From: Toxorhynchites rutilus septentrionalis | Lineage: Eukaryota; Arthropoda; Insecta; Diptera; Culicidae | Assembly (NCBI RefSeq): GCF_029784135.1 | Contig: NC_073744.1 | Coordinates: 79,959,935-80,023,934 of the forward strand | DNA: 64,000 bases | Direction of reading: 5' to 3' | Shown: positions 32,211 to 43,692 of the stretch, in pieces | How positions within the stretch are numbered: position 1 is the first letter of the stretch | How the letters are laid out: every line of letters starts with the position of its first letter | Program-made: the position numbers and the translations under genes | Notes under the pieces: generated by a model | What the model was told of the DNA's origin: nothing | The model's input: the letters and a program-made list of their open reading frames with translations, nothing else | Database searches by the model: none

Positions 32211-32645
32211 TTGAAATATATAGTTCAAAGTTAGCGTTATGAAATTTGGTGTTTGGAATTACGTTGATGTCGCGTGTTTGTAATTCCTTCCGTGGTCCCG
32301 ACTTACGCGTAGCGAAGTTGAATTGGATGTTGAGTGGTTCCATTGCTTTACGCTCTCTGGCGGTGAATAGCGACCTGGCCTGTGATGAGATTCATACAGG
32401 CACAGGTGGAATCTACTGATTTTTGGAGGTCGAATAAAGTTTGATAAGGCTTCAGCTGGTTGTGAAGTTCTAGTTAGGGTATCGTAGCCTGGCTGGAACG
32501 ATCCGTACTTCCATTACGGAGGTAGCATTACTGGAACTCGCCCTTAAAGGGAGTCTCGACCGGGCAAACGATCTTGGCAGCAGTCTCCTTCGGGAGTGGC
32601 GCTTAAACTGCGCGCTTTTAAAGGATCGGCCAGCCCACGGCTACA
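32211..32645. other. Unassigned right end of the nest
   Basis: No ORF. It contains short inverted phrases (CCCTTAAAGGG at about 32,542) and ends GGCTACA at 32,645. It may be the 3' UTR of the R4 element or the 3' end of the outermost element. Confidence 0.4.
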
Positions 32646-33170
32646 AGACATGGCTGCTTGGGTTGGTTTGTTGATGTGTTGTGATGCGAACCGATGTGTT
32701 GTACGGTTTGAATGAGAATGATCGTTACGGCAGCGGAGCGGGGATTTTTAAGCTGACTGGCTGGCTTGAGAATTACGCATGTGTGAGACTGCGACCAATG
32801 TTTCGTTCATTTTTTTCTTTTTCCTTTCCAATCGTGCTTCATTCTATTTCGCTGCTGCTCTGGTTGACCGTTTTGGTCGGTACGATTTGAGGAGCACAAA
32901 ATGGACCAATAAAAAATGGGCACATAGTGCATTTTGACAATGCTTGATATTTCACAATTATTCAATTATTTATCTCAAGAAAAATTAAATGTTATTCGTT
33001 ATGATAGATGCGTAGATATATTTCCTATCAATTGATGCAAAAACCTTTGCGATCTATTGAGAAATGCTCGAGTTATAAGCGTTCCAAATCTTGCATTTTT
33101 TCCTACTTGTTCAGTGCCTAGATTTCCATTTCACCCCCTATATCTTCCGGTTAGACGTAGTCCTACGTCA
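32646..33170 (-). repeat. H2A-derived repeat copy B, second part
   Basis: Continues copy B after the nest: leader and upstream region of the H2A gene ending in GACGTAGTCCTACGTCA at 33,154-33,170. It lacks the 215 bp segment found in copies A and C. The left end of the large palindrome falls inside it at 33,031. Confidence 0.8.
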
Positions 33171-35177
33171 AAAGTAATATACAACGATTAGAATCAGACT
33201 GGGTACGGAAAAATTGAAAGGAATATTAGCCACTAAGAATTGTATAGAACTGAATAGGGAAGGTGTAGGTTCCGTTATGTTTTCGCAGCAAACAACATTC
33301 CAATTCCACAAATCGACGTACACCCAGTTTTTTTTACGCGGGGGATACGTACCCCGTAAAAAACAGCCGTACTTAGAAAATCCACGTAAAAAAACTGCGT
33401 GATTTCGAAAATCCGCGTAAAAAAACCATGTCACCTAATGATAGACATCAAATGGGACTATCTTTACGTAGAACGGAAGTAAAAAATTGATTGTTGTTCG
33501 CTTCCGAAAACCCGTTGTTTTTACCTGTAATTTCGTTGATTACTGGTAGCTATTGTTCGGTTTTCTCACGAATGAGATCATCTGTTGTTGCTAGAAGATT
33601 CCCTTGTGATTTGTACACTCTACTACCGATGCACGTGCAGCAGCACTGTTGAACCGTCCAGAGCTAAGTAGACATGGACAGACATTCACGAATCGCTGCC
33701 CGTGAACCCCCATTCCGTTGTACCGCCCGGTAAGCTCCCCGTTACCCAAAATCTAAAATCCACGTAAGAATCGTGATTAGGTGCGGCACTTATTTCCTTC
33801 ATAACCGCTAAGCTCCGTTAATAGCACTAATAACCGTAGTATGCTCTGAGGGAGCCTAAGGGAAAAATGTAAGCTGAAGGAGAGATGTGATATTGTAGCG
33901 GAGATGGGGGTGAGTTGGACATGTTAAGGAAAACTTCAATTTTATCTATGGAAACTCATGGTTCCAAAAATTTAAAGCAGTTTCTTAGAGTTCAATATAC
34001 TGGCTTTCGAAATAACTGTCCAAATGTTTTATAAAAATGTGTTTTTCCATGTTTTTTAATGAAAATAAAACAAGCCAAAAAGTAGACCATTTTTATCGGT
34101 GCGGGTATAGTGGGGAGGATATGAAAAAGTTCATTATATACGAAGCGTACAGGTTTATCGCTCGCGAGAGGAATAATTCAACACTCCTTCAGTGTTTGTG
34201 CGTCCACTAACTGAAATAGAACAAAAAGAGAAAGCAACATAAAAAAGAGTTCAGTATTCTTCCCTTCACTTACCATCAAGCATTGGATGTGACTGTCCAT
34301 TTCACCCTCCTAGTGCAAATATTTCAATAATTTAAATTTACCACTTACGAATGAATTTACATTTCCGTACATACTTAATATCGCTTCTCTGTCAACTCAC
34401 AAACGGAAATATAACCATCAGCAAATTTAATTTTGCAATTGAACCACTCAAAATGCTTAATAACGAAGCCGCAATAATTACATCCACACGCGGAATCATG
34501 TTCGACTTTCGGTTTTTGTTTCTCTATTCCACTTTTGATCAGTATTCATTGTCATAGGATGGTTTAAATATTATAGAATAGCATGTAGAAGGGTTTCCCA
34601 TCAACAGAAATTTGCAATTCATAGTGCAACTATACAAATCAACCACCTGTCCGTCATACCCCCATCATGCGGCAAAAAAATTCAAATTTTCAAGTAGGTG
34701 TTGCTTTTATCATTGTTTGAGTTTACTGTCATCATATTGATCCATTAATAATTTAGGCTTTCTTGAGAATATAATGCCTTTTCTTGGGCATTTTAAAAGT
34801 GTTCACCTCAACACACTCAACACAGCGAAACATTATTTCTGCTATGCGCGAAGGACACAATAAACAAACTGCAGCGCGCCAAGCGGTTGTCATAGAAATC
34901 ATGTGGACAAAAAACATCACTGAATCGGACTACTCATGATCAGAATTGAGGTTATCGAAATGTGTTAATTACATGGTTTAGCTATGTAAATCTCATACCA
35001 ACGGTGTGCAATCATGATGTTTACAATGTTTGTAAGTGTTCCTGGAGGAAAGGTCCGAATATGTGCCAAATAATCATCTGGTGATTGATCAAAAGTTAGC
35101 TCAAATGAGAGGCACATAGACACCAATAGAAGGTGAATTTTATAATCCTTTAAAACATGTGAATTCGTAAAAATCTA
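33171..35177. other. Left-arm sequence with no recognised gene
   Basis: AT-rich, no convincing ORF. About 33,330-33,430 has repeated phrases around TTTTACGCGG and AAATCCACGTAAAAAA. The same sequence occurs inverted at 38,758-40,765. Confidence 0.4.
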
Positions 35178-35185
35178 TCTATATA

Positions 35186-36464
35186 TTAGGCTGTCAAAAA
35201 AGTCCTGCGGTATTTTTTTTTAATTTTCATTTGTTCATAAAATTAGTTACAATCATCTGTTTTAAGTCAAATATGCGCCGTTTTGTTCGATGACTTGTTC
35301 CCAAAGGGATGCCAACTTCATAATACCCCTGTTATAGAAGCTCGCTTCCTTATTGGCAAAAAACTCGGATAGCCAATTTTCACAGGCCTGTTTTGTGGCT
35401 AACTTCTGACTACCTAGCTCGTTCGCCATGGACAAAAACAGGTGGTAGTCACTTGGTGCAAGGTCCGGACTATACGGCGGATGCTAAAGAACCTCCCATC
35501 CGAGCTCCCGGAGCTTCTGGCGCGTCACCAAAGAAGTGTGTGGCCTGGCGTTGATGGAAGACAATGCGGCCTCTGTTTATCAAAGATGGCCTCTTCTTCA
35601 TGAGTGCTACTTTCAAGCGGTCCAGTTGTTGGCAGTACAGGTCCGAATTGAGCGTTTGGCCATAGGGAAGCAGCTCATAATAGATTATTCCTTGACAATC
35701 CCACCAAACACACAGCAGAACCTTCCTGGCCGTTAATGAGGGCTTGGCCACCGTCTGAGCCGCTTCAGCGGGCTTCGACCACGACCGTTTGCGCTTCACG
35801 TTGTCGTAAGTGACCCACTTTTCATCGACAATTACCATCCGCTTCAGAAACGGGTCGATTTTGTTGCGATTCAGCAGCGATTCACATGCGTCGATACGGT
35901 CAAAGATGTTTTTTGCGTCAACGTGTGTGGCACCCATACATCGAGCTTCTTTGTGAATCCAAGCTTCTTCAAATGGTTAATAACGGTTTGATGACTTATC
36001 CCCAGCTCTTGGCCGATGCTACGGCTGCTACTATGCCGGTCTTTCTCAGCTAATCCAGCGATTTTGTCGCAATTTTCGACGACAGGCCTTCCGGAGCGTG
36101 GCGCATCTTCGACGACCTCTACACCAGAACGAAAACGTTGAAACCATCGTTGTGCGGTGGAAATGGAAACTGTATCGGGCCCATAAACTGCACAAATTTT
36201 ATTGGCAGCTTGAGATGCATTTTTGCCTTTGTCATAGTAGTACTGTAAAATATGTCGGATTTTCTCTTTATTTTGCTCCATATTTGCGACACTATAACTC
36301 ACGAACGACTTAACCAAACAAAACACTGTCAAGGACTATATTATAGCGCGCAAAAATACCTTTCCAACAAGCTATAGTATAACTCGATACAATGAATATA
36401 ACTAGAACTACGCGCTTACAACGACACCTCGCGGAAATACCGCAGGACTTTTTTGACAGCCTAA
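35186..36464 (-). mobile_element. Mariner (DD34D), left-arm copy
   Basis: 1,279 bp with inverted ends TTAGGCTGTCAAAAAAGTCC and TA on both sides. It inserted into the TATATA of the Helitron 5' terminus (35,178-35,185 continuing at 36,465). The transposase runs on the minus strand. The perfectly mirrored copy is 37,471-38,749. Confidence 0.92.
35290..36289 (-). pseudogene. Mariner transposase, left arm, frameshifted
   Basis: Starts MEQNKEKIRHILQYYYDKGK with the paired HTH region (SISTAQRWFQRFRSG, then [19 protein letters not shown]). A frameshift falls near 35,905 between [13 protein letters not shown] and NIFDRIDACES. The first catalytic Asp is in DEKWVTYDN. At the second Asp the family's HQDNARPH reads HQRQATHF here because bases are lost, so the catalytic Asp is missing and the frame is broken. 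The remainder ([12 protein letters not shown] region) survives in another frame. Dead. Confidence 0.85.
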
Positions 36465-37470
36465 TATATAAAAATGGATATCTGTCTGTCTGTTTGATTC
36501 TTATGGACTCGGAAACTATTGAACCGATCGACAAGAAAATTGGTACGTAGCGGTTTTTGGGGCCGGGGAAGGTTTTCGTGATAGTTCGAGACCCCTCCCC
36601 CCTCTCTAAGGGGGGGCTGCCATACAAATGAAACTCAAATTTCTGCATTAGTCGATAATTAATCAAGCAAACGGATCCAAATTTGGCATGTGAATGTTTT
36701 AGGGTGCATGCAATAAATGGTTTCTAGGTGGTTAGATACTCCTCCCCTCTCTCTTAAGGGGGGGGGGGGGTTGCTGCCATATGCCAGATGCCTAATTGGG
36801 TTGCATTTGCTTGAATTATTCTCGAGTAATGTAGAAATTTGTGTTATGTTTGTATGGCAGCCTCCCCTTTAGAGGGGGAGGGGGTGGAGTATCTAACTAC
36901 CAAAGAAACATTTATTGCACCCTAAAACCTCCAGATTCCTAATTTGGTTGCATTTGTTTGATGAGAATTAATCAAACAAATGCAACCAAATTAGGAATCT
37001 GGAGGTTTTAGGGTGCAATAAATGTTTCTTTGGTAGTTAGATACTCCACCCCCTCCCCCTCTAAAGGGGAGGCTGCCATACAAACATAACACAAATTTCT
37101 ACATTACTCGAGAATAATTCAAGCAAATGCAACCCAATTAGGCATCTGGCATATGGCAGCAACCCCCCCCCCCCCCCTTAAGAGAGAGGGGAGGAGTATC
37201 TAACCACCTAGAAACCATTTATTGCATGCACCCTAAAACATTCACATGCCAAATTTGGATCCGTTTGCTTGATTAATTATCGACTAATGCAGAAATTTGA
37301 GTTTCATTTGTATGGCAGCCCCCCCTTAGAGAGGGGGGAGGGGTCTCGAACTATCACGAAAACCTTCCCCGGCCCCAAAAACCGCTACGTACCAATTTTC
37401 TTGTCGATCGGTTCAATAGTTTCCGAGTCCATAAGAATCAAACAGACAGACAGATATCCATTTTTATATA

Positions 37471-38749
37471 TTAGGCTGTCAAAAAAGTCCTGCGGTATTT
37501 CCGCGAGGTGTCGTTGTAAGCGCGTAGTTCTAGTTATATTCATTGTATCGAGTTATACTATAGCTTGTTGGAAAGGTATTTTTGCGCGCTATAATATAGT
37601 CCTTGACAGTGTTTTGTTTGGTTAAGTCGTTCGTGAGTTATAGTGTCGCAAATATGGAGCAAAATAAAGAGAAAATCCGACATATTTTACAGTACTACTA
37701 TGACAAAGGCAAAAATGCATCTCAAGCTGCCAATAAAATTTGTGCAGTTTATGGGCCCGATACAGTTTCCATTTCCACCGCACAACGATGGTTTCAACGT
37801 TTTCGTTCTGGTGTAGAGGTCGTCGAAGATGCGCCACGCTCCGGAAGGCCTGTCGTCGAAAATTGCGACAAAATCGCTGGATTAGCTGAGAAAGACCGGC
37901 ATAGTAGCAGCCGTAGCATCGGCCAAGAGCTGGGGATAAGTCATCAAACCGTTATTAACCATTTGAAGAAGCTTGGATTCACAAAGAAGCTCGATGTATG
38001 GGTGCCACACACGTTGACGCAAAAAACATCTTTGACCGTATCGACGCATGTGAATCGCTGCTGAATCGCAACAAAATCGACCCGTTTCTGAAGCGGATGG
38101 TAATTGTCGATGAAAAGTGGGTCACTTACGACAACGTGAAGCGCAAACGGTCGTGGTCGAAGCCCGCTGAAGCGGCTCAGACGGTGGCCAAGCCCTCATT
38201 AACGGCCAGGAAGGTTCTGCTGTGTGTTTGGTGGGATTGTCAAGGAATAATCTATTATGAGCTGCTTCCCTATGGCCAAACGCTCAATTCGGACCTGTAC
38301 TGCCAACAACTGGACCGCTTGAAAGTAGCACTCATGAAGAAGAGGCCATCTTTGATAAACAGAGGCCGCATTGTCTTCCATCAACGCCAGGCCACACACT
38401 TCTTTGGTGACGCGCCAGAAGCTCCGGGAGCTCGGATGGGAGGTTCTTTAGCATCCGCCGTATAGTCCGGACCTTGCACCAAGTGACTACCACCTGTTTT
38501 TGTCCATGGCGAACGAGCTAGGTAGTCAGAAGTTAGCCACAAAACAGGCCTGTGAAAATTGGCTATCCGAGTTTTTTGCCAATAAGGAAGCGAGCTTCTA
38601 TAACAGGGGTATTATGAAGTTGGCATCCCTTTGGGAACAAGTCATCGAACAAAACGGCGCATATTTGACTTAAAACAGATGATTGTAACTAATTTTATGA
38701 ACAAATGAAAATTAAAAAAAAATACCGCAGGACTTTTTTGACAGCCTAA
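37471..38749 (+). mobile_element. Mariner (DD34D), right-arm copy
   Basis: Exact mirror of 35,186-36,464 with the same TIRs and the same lesions, as expected if it was copied with the arm and not inserted independently. Confidence 0.92.
37646..38645 (+). pseudogene. Mariner transposase, right arm, frameshifted
   Basis: Same protein and same defects as the left-arm copy: the frameshift after LTQK near 38,030 and the lost catalytic Asp (HQRQATHF). Confidence 0.85.
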
Positions 38750-40904
38750 TATATAGATAGATTTTTACGAATTCACATGTTTTAAAGGATTATAAAATTC
38801 ACCTTCTATTGGTGTCTATGTGCCTCTCATTTGAGCTAACTTTTGATCAATCACCAGATGATTATTTGGCACATATTCGGACCTTTCCTCCAGGAACACT
38901 TACAAACATTGTAAACATCATGATTGCACACCGTTGGTATGAGATTTACATAGCTAAACCATGTAATTAACACATTTCGATAACCTCAATTCTGATCATG
39001 AGTAGTCCGATTCAGTGATGTTTTTTGTCCACATGATTTCTATGACAACCGCTTGGCGCGCTGCAGTTTGTTTATTGTGTCCTTCGCGCATAGCAGAAAT
39101 AATGTTTCGCTGTGTTGAGTGTGTTGAGGTGAACACTTTTAAAATGCCCAAGAAAAGGCATTATATTCTCAAGAAAGCCTAAATTATTAATGGATCAATA
39201 TGATGACAGTAAACTCAAACAATGATAAAAGCAACACCTACTTGAAAATTTGAATTTTTTTGCCGCATGATGGGGGTATGACGGACAGGTGGTTGATTTG
39301 TATAGTTGCACTATGAATTGCAAATTTCTGTTGATGGGAAACCCTTCTACATGCTATTCTATAATATTTAAACCATCCTATGACAATGAATACTGATCAA
39401 AAGTGGAATAGAGAAACAAAAACCGAAAGTCGAACATGATTCCGCGTGTGGATGTAATTATTGCGGCTTCGTTATTAAGCATTTTGAGTGGTTCAATTGC
39501 AAAATTAAATTTGCTGATGGTTATATTTCCGTTTGTGAGTTGACAGAGAAGCGATATTAAGTATGTACGGAAATGTAAATTCATTCGTAAGTGGTAAATT
39601 TAAATTATTGAAATATTTGCACTAGGAGGGTGAAATGGACAGTCACATCCAATGCTTGATGGTAAGTGAAGGGAAGAATACTGAACTCTTTTTTATGTTG
39701 CTTTCTCTTTTTGTTCTATTTCAGTTAGTGGACGCACAAACACTGAAGGAGTGTTGAATTATTCCTCTCGCGAGCGATAAACCTGTACGCTTCGTATATA
39801 ATGAACTTTTTCATATCCTCCCCACTATACCCGCACCGATAAAAATGGTCTACTTTTTGGCTTGTTTTATTTTCATTAAAAAACATGGAAAAACACATTT
39901 TTATAAAACATTTGGACAGTTATTTCGAAAGCCAGTATATTGAACTCTAAGAAACTGCTTTAAATTTTTGGAACCATGAGTTTCCATAGATAAAATTGAA
40001 GTTTTCCTTAACATGTCCAACTCACCCCCATCTCCGCTACAATATCACATCTCTCCTTCAGCTTACATTTTTCCCTTAGGCTCCCTCAGAGCATACTACG
40101 GTTATTAGTGCTATTAACGGAGCTTAGCGGTTATGAAGGAAATAAGTGCCGCACCTAATCACGATTCTTACGTGGATTTTAGATTTTGGGTAACGGGGAG
40201 CTTACCGGGCGGTACAACGGAATGGGGGTTCACGGGCAGCGATTCGTGAATGTCTGTCCATGTCTACTTAGCTCTGGACGGTTCAACAGTGCTGCTGCAC
40301 GTGCATCGGTAGTAGAGTGTACAAATCACAAGGGAATCTTCTAGCAACAACAGATGATCTCATTCGTGAGAAAACCGAACAATAGCTACCAGTAATCAAC
40401 GAAATTACAGGTAAAAACAACGGGTTTTCGGAAGCGAACAACAATCAATTTTTTACTTCCGTTCTACGTAAAGATAGTCCCATTTGATGTCTATCATTAG
40501 GTGACATGGTTTTTTTACGCGGATTTTCGAAATCACGCAGTTTTTTTACGTGGATTTTCTAAGTACGGCTGTTTTTTACGGGGTACGTATCCCCCGCGTA
40601 AAAAAAACTGGGTGTACGTCGATTTGTGGAATTGGAATGTTGTTTGCTGCGAAAACATAACGGAACCTACACCTTCCCTATTCAGTTCTATACAATTCTT
40701 AGTGGCTAATATTCCTTTCAATTTTTCCGTACCCAGTCTGATTCTAATCGTTGTATATTACTTTTGACGTAGGACTACGTCTAACCGGAAGATATAGGGG
40801 GTGAAATGGAAATCTAGGCACTGAACAAGTAGGAAAAAATGCAAGATTTGGAACGCTTATAACTCGAGCATTTCTCAATAGATCGCAAAGGTTTTTGCAT
40901 CAAT

Positions 40905-41452
40905 AAAAATGGATATCTGTCTGTCTGTTTGATTCTTATGGACTCGGAAACTATTGAACCGATCGACAAGAAAATTGGTACGTAGCGGTTTTTGGGGCCG
41001 GGGAAGGTTTTCGTGATAGTTCGAGACCCCTCCCCCCTCTCTAAGGGGGGGCTGCCATACAAATGAAACTCAAATTTCTGCATTAGTCGATAATTAATCA
41101 AGCAAACGGATCCAAATTTGGCATGTGAATGTTTTAGGGTGCATGCAATAAATGGTTTCTAGGTGGTTAGATACTCCTCCCCTCTCTCTTAAGGGGGGGG
41201 GGGGTTGCTGCCATATGCCAGATGCCTAATTGGGTTGCATTTGCTTGAATTATTCTCGAGTAATGTAGAAATTTGTGTTATGTTTGTATGGCAGCCTCCC
41301 CTTTAGAGGGGGAGGGGGTGGAGTATCTAACTACCAAAGAAACATTTATTGCACCCTAAAACCTCCAGATTCCTAATTTGGTTGCATTTGTTTGATGAGA
41401 ATTAATCAAACAAATGCAACCAAATTAGGAATCTGGAGGTTTTAGGGTGCAA
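40905..41452 (+). repeat. Third, forward copy of the palindrome centre
   Basis: 40,905-41,404 repeats 36,470-36,970 in the same orientation (Helitron 5' part, without the TCTATATA terminus and without the mariner), and 41,405-41,452 repeats the first 48 bases of the right arm. The G tract is 12 here. After 41,452 the sequence becomes unique Helitron sequence. Confidence 0.88.
41349..41452. repeat. 48 bp inverted repeat with 8-base spacer
   Basis: Arms 41,349-41,396 and 41,405-41,452 around GAGAATTA. The same structure is the exact centre of the 7.9 kb palindrome (36,963-36,970 spacer). It is probably an ancestral hairpin of the Helitron. Confidence 0.88.
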
Positions 41453-41895
41453 GGATGCAATAAATGATTCTATGGTGGTTAGATACACCTCCCCCCTCTC
41501 TAAGGGGGGCTGCCATACAAATGAAACAAAAATTTCTGCATTACTCGAGAGTTAATCAAGCAAACGAAACCAAATACGGCATGTGGAGGTTTTAGGGTGC
41601 AATAGATGTTTCTATAGTGGTTAGACACTCCACTCCCCCTCAAGGGGGGGGGGGATGTTTGGCTGCCATACAAATGAAACACTGATATTATGATATTATA
41701 ATGATGAGTTTTGGTGAAGTACTAGGATTTTTTTTAGTAAAAGGTAAATTCAACGGGGTCGATTAGAAGATCAATCAATGAAAAGTTCTGCAATTGGACC
41801 CATGAACTTGCTCATAGTAAGAAAACGTGAATGTTTGAAGGTATTGATAACAAAAAACAAATTTTGGGCGAGACGAAGTTTGGCGGGTCAGCTAG

Positions 41896-43692
41896 TATAC
41901 TATAAAACTACTGTAAATAATGAACAAGACAATTTAATTTTTATGTTCTGAAACATTCGAATATCTGATTTGACACATGTGCGCTGAATCAGAGCATTTA
42001 ATAAGGTGGACAAACCATGATCATATTTTCGACTGGACAAATCAAAAATCGAAGGAAATTTCTTTGGCAGAATATACTGGAATTAGACATCTATATGATT
42101 CATTTAAACTTATGACTGTAATGCTTTTCGAAATCTTAAAAAGATAGCCTCAGATTGCTTCAGGAAACCAAAAAATTTAAATTCAACCTTCCTAAATTCG
42201 CGCATAGGTCTGACAGACCGAGCATCAATTGGGTGGCTGAATTAAATGAGTATTAAAACTGAATGAAGTTAAAGAAAAAATATTTTCTGAAGTTTATTCA
42301 TTCAATTAAATCTTTTTTCTTTGAAAAAATACCAATAACGCCTAAAAACACACAATAGCAATATCACAGAGACGCGCACAGCCTGTGAGTACACAAGTTA
42401 CGATATTTCGCGCGAGTACAGAAGTGTTAACGCCTTGCCGTACGATTTAATTTCCAACAACACGGTCCAAACACGAGCACATCGAGTCGTTCCGCTACTC
42501 TGCTGAGTGTGTGTATCTTACATGGGCGCCTTATGATGTGCAAATACATGCTGTGAGCTAGCAGTCCCACGAACATCATACGCCTGAAGCTATGTAATCA
42601 TTTCACATTTTCATTTCACCAGCACGATACATAACGAGTGAGGTTTGATGTTGTACGTTCTGGCATAGTCTAATCGCCCCGAGTGTGGCTCGACGTTGCA
42701 CGTGAAAGGGTTAACAACAGTCATTGGGCCTGATCACGAACGTCACTTCACGGTGAAAACGGAATGAAGTGTATATAACCTTGTATACAAATCATTTCGT
42801 TTTCACCGTGAAGTGACGTTCGTGATCAGGCCCATCGTCTAGTGATATATTATGACCGTTGAAATAATTGAAGATTGTGATAAGAAAGAATAAACGGAGT
42901 CTATTTCATTTAGATTATCATCAATATTGTTATTAATATTTTTATTCGAACATTACTCAACTCTCCTGCCAACTATGTACACAACAACTGACTGGATCGA
43001 GAAAATTTTGATTTGTGTTTTCCTCACTAAAACAGAGACTGTTTATCAAATGTTCCTCAAGGTTTTAGTGGTTGATTGTTTCGCTGCATTACACAGGTAT
43101 TGAACAGTGGGGGATATTATAACTTTTATCATCTGGGATAATACACTCTCGATTATGTGTAGAGGCACATGCATGGCTTTGGGTTCGGAACTAAAAATCA
43201 ACGATAATTTTGAACACTAAACTCACTGTTGGCGATGATACGAAACGAATATTTTGTTTTTCCAAAGCCAACATCTTGTCCTGAAACAATGGGGACTAGT
43301 TAATTCATGCTATCGTGGTTTTTTATGTTTGTTTGTTGTTCAACATGAAACACAACTGCAGCGCATTGTGAGGTTTTGGTTTACAATGTATACGTTACGT
43401 TTGTTGCAACTAAACTACACCGATAAAACTTGTCTGCAATGGATGTAAATTTTCAAACTTTATATTGTTTAGGCACATGTTTATAATCTTTCTTCTTACT
43501 CCACCGTCACTGGGCAATGGTATTTAGTGCAGCGTTTATCCTTACTCTAGTATTAATACTTCCATTTTCATCATTTGTGATTTAAGTTTATTCCACGCTT
43601 TTCTGCGCATCGTTCGTTCGTTTCGTTTTTTCTCGTAACACTTTATTCTTCTTTGACAACAGAGTTCGCAAAGCGAAAAAAATATTCATTGG
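41896..43692. other. AT-rich intergenic
   Basis: No gene recognised. Contains a small hairpin element at 42,725-42,834 (own entry). Confidence 0.4.
42725..42834. repeat. 110 bp MITE-like hairpin
   Basis: Inverted arms of 43 bases (42,725-42,767 and 42,792-42,834) with one mismatch and a 24-base AT-rich loop. No clear target duplication. Confidence 0.75.

Larger units (their letters stand above)
14478..32645. mobile_element. 18.2 kb nested retroelement insertion in H2A repeat B
   Basis: Compared with uninterrupted copy C (50,095-50,130), copy B is interrupted exactly here. The four bases AGAC are present on both sides (14,474-14,477 and 32,646-32,649), a target duplication. The inserted block begins TGTAGC and ends GCTACA. 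These TG...CA ends and the 4-base duplication would suit a gypsy-type LTR element as the outermost insertion, but I could not match a left LTR to a right LTR, so that is only a possibility. Inside lie the BEL-type env element, an R1-clade element and an R4-clade element. Flanks 14,478-15,045 and about 32,210-32,645 are not assigned. Confidence 0.7.
33031..40904. repeat. 7.9 kb near-perfect palindrome
   Basis: The left arm 33,031-36,962 and right arm 36,971-40,904 are inverted copies around an 8-base spacer (GAGAATTA). The only difference I found is a G/C tract of 13 versus 15 bases (about 36,760 and 37,163-37,177). Mirror-image reading frames give identical proteins in both arms. Each arm holds the tail of H2A repeat B, 2 kb of otherwise unrepeated sequence, a Helitron 5' end and a mariner. 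It is either a very recent inverted duplication or an assembly or sequencing artefact. Confidence 0.9.
35178..41895 (+). mobile_element. Helitron, interrupted by mariner and rearranged by the palindrome
   Basis: 5' end TCTATATA at 35,178, resumed after the mariner at 36,465 (TATATAAAAATGG, CTGTCTG repeats). 3' end GGCGGGTCAGCTAG at 41,882-41,895 followed by T. The ancestral element was about 1 kb, made of diverged repeats with poly-G/C runs (GGCTGCCATACAAATGAAAC). It contains a natural 48 bp inverted repeat (41,349-41,396 and 41,405-41,452). The intervening kilobases are the palindrome's inverted copy and the re-copied forward segment. Confidence 0.8.

Noticed and set aside
34351..34557. A 68-residue gene present in both palindrome arms
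   Set aside because: Its perfect duplication reflects the palindrome and not selection; composition and lack of motifs give no coding support.
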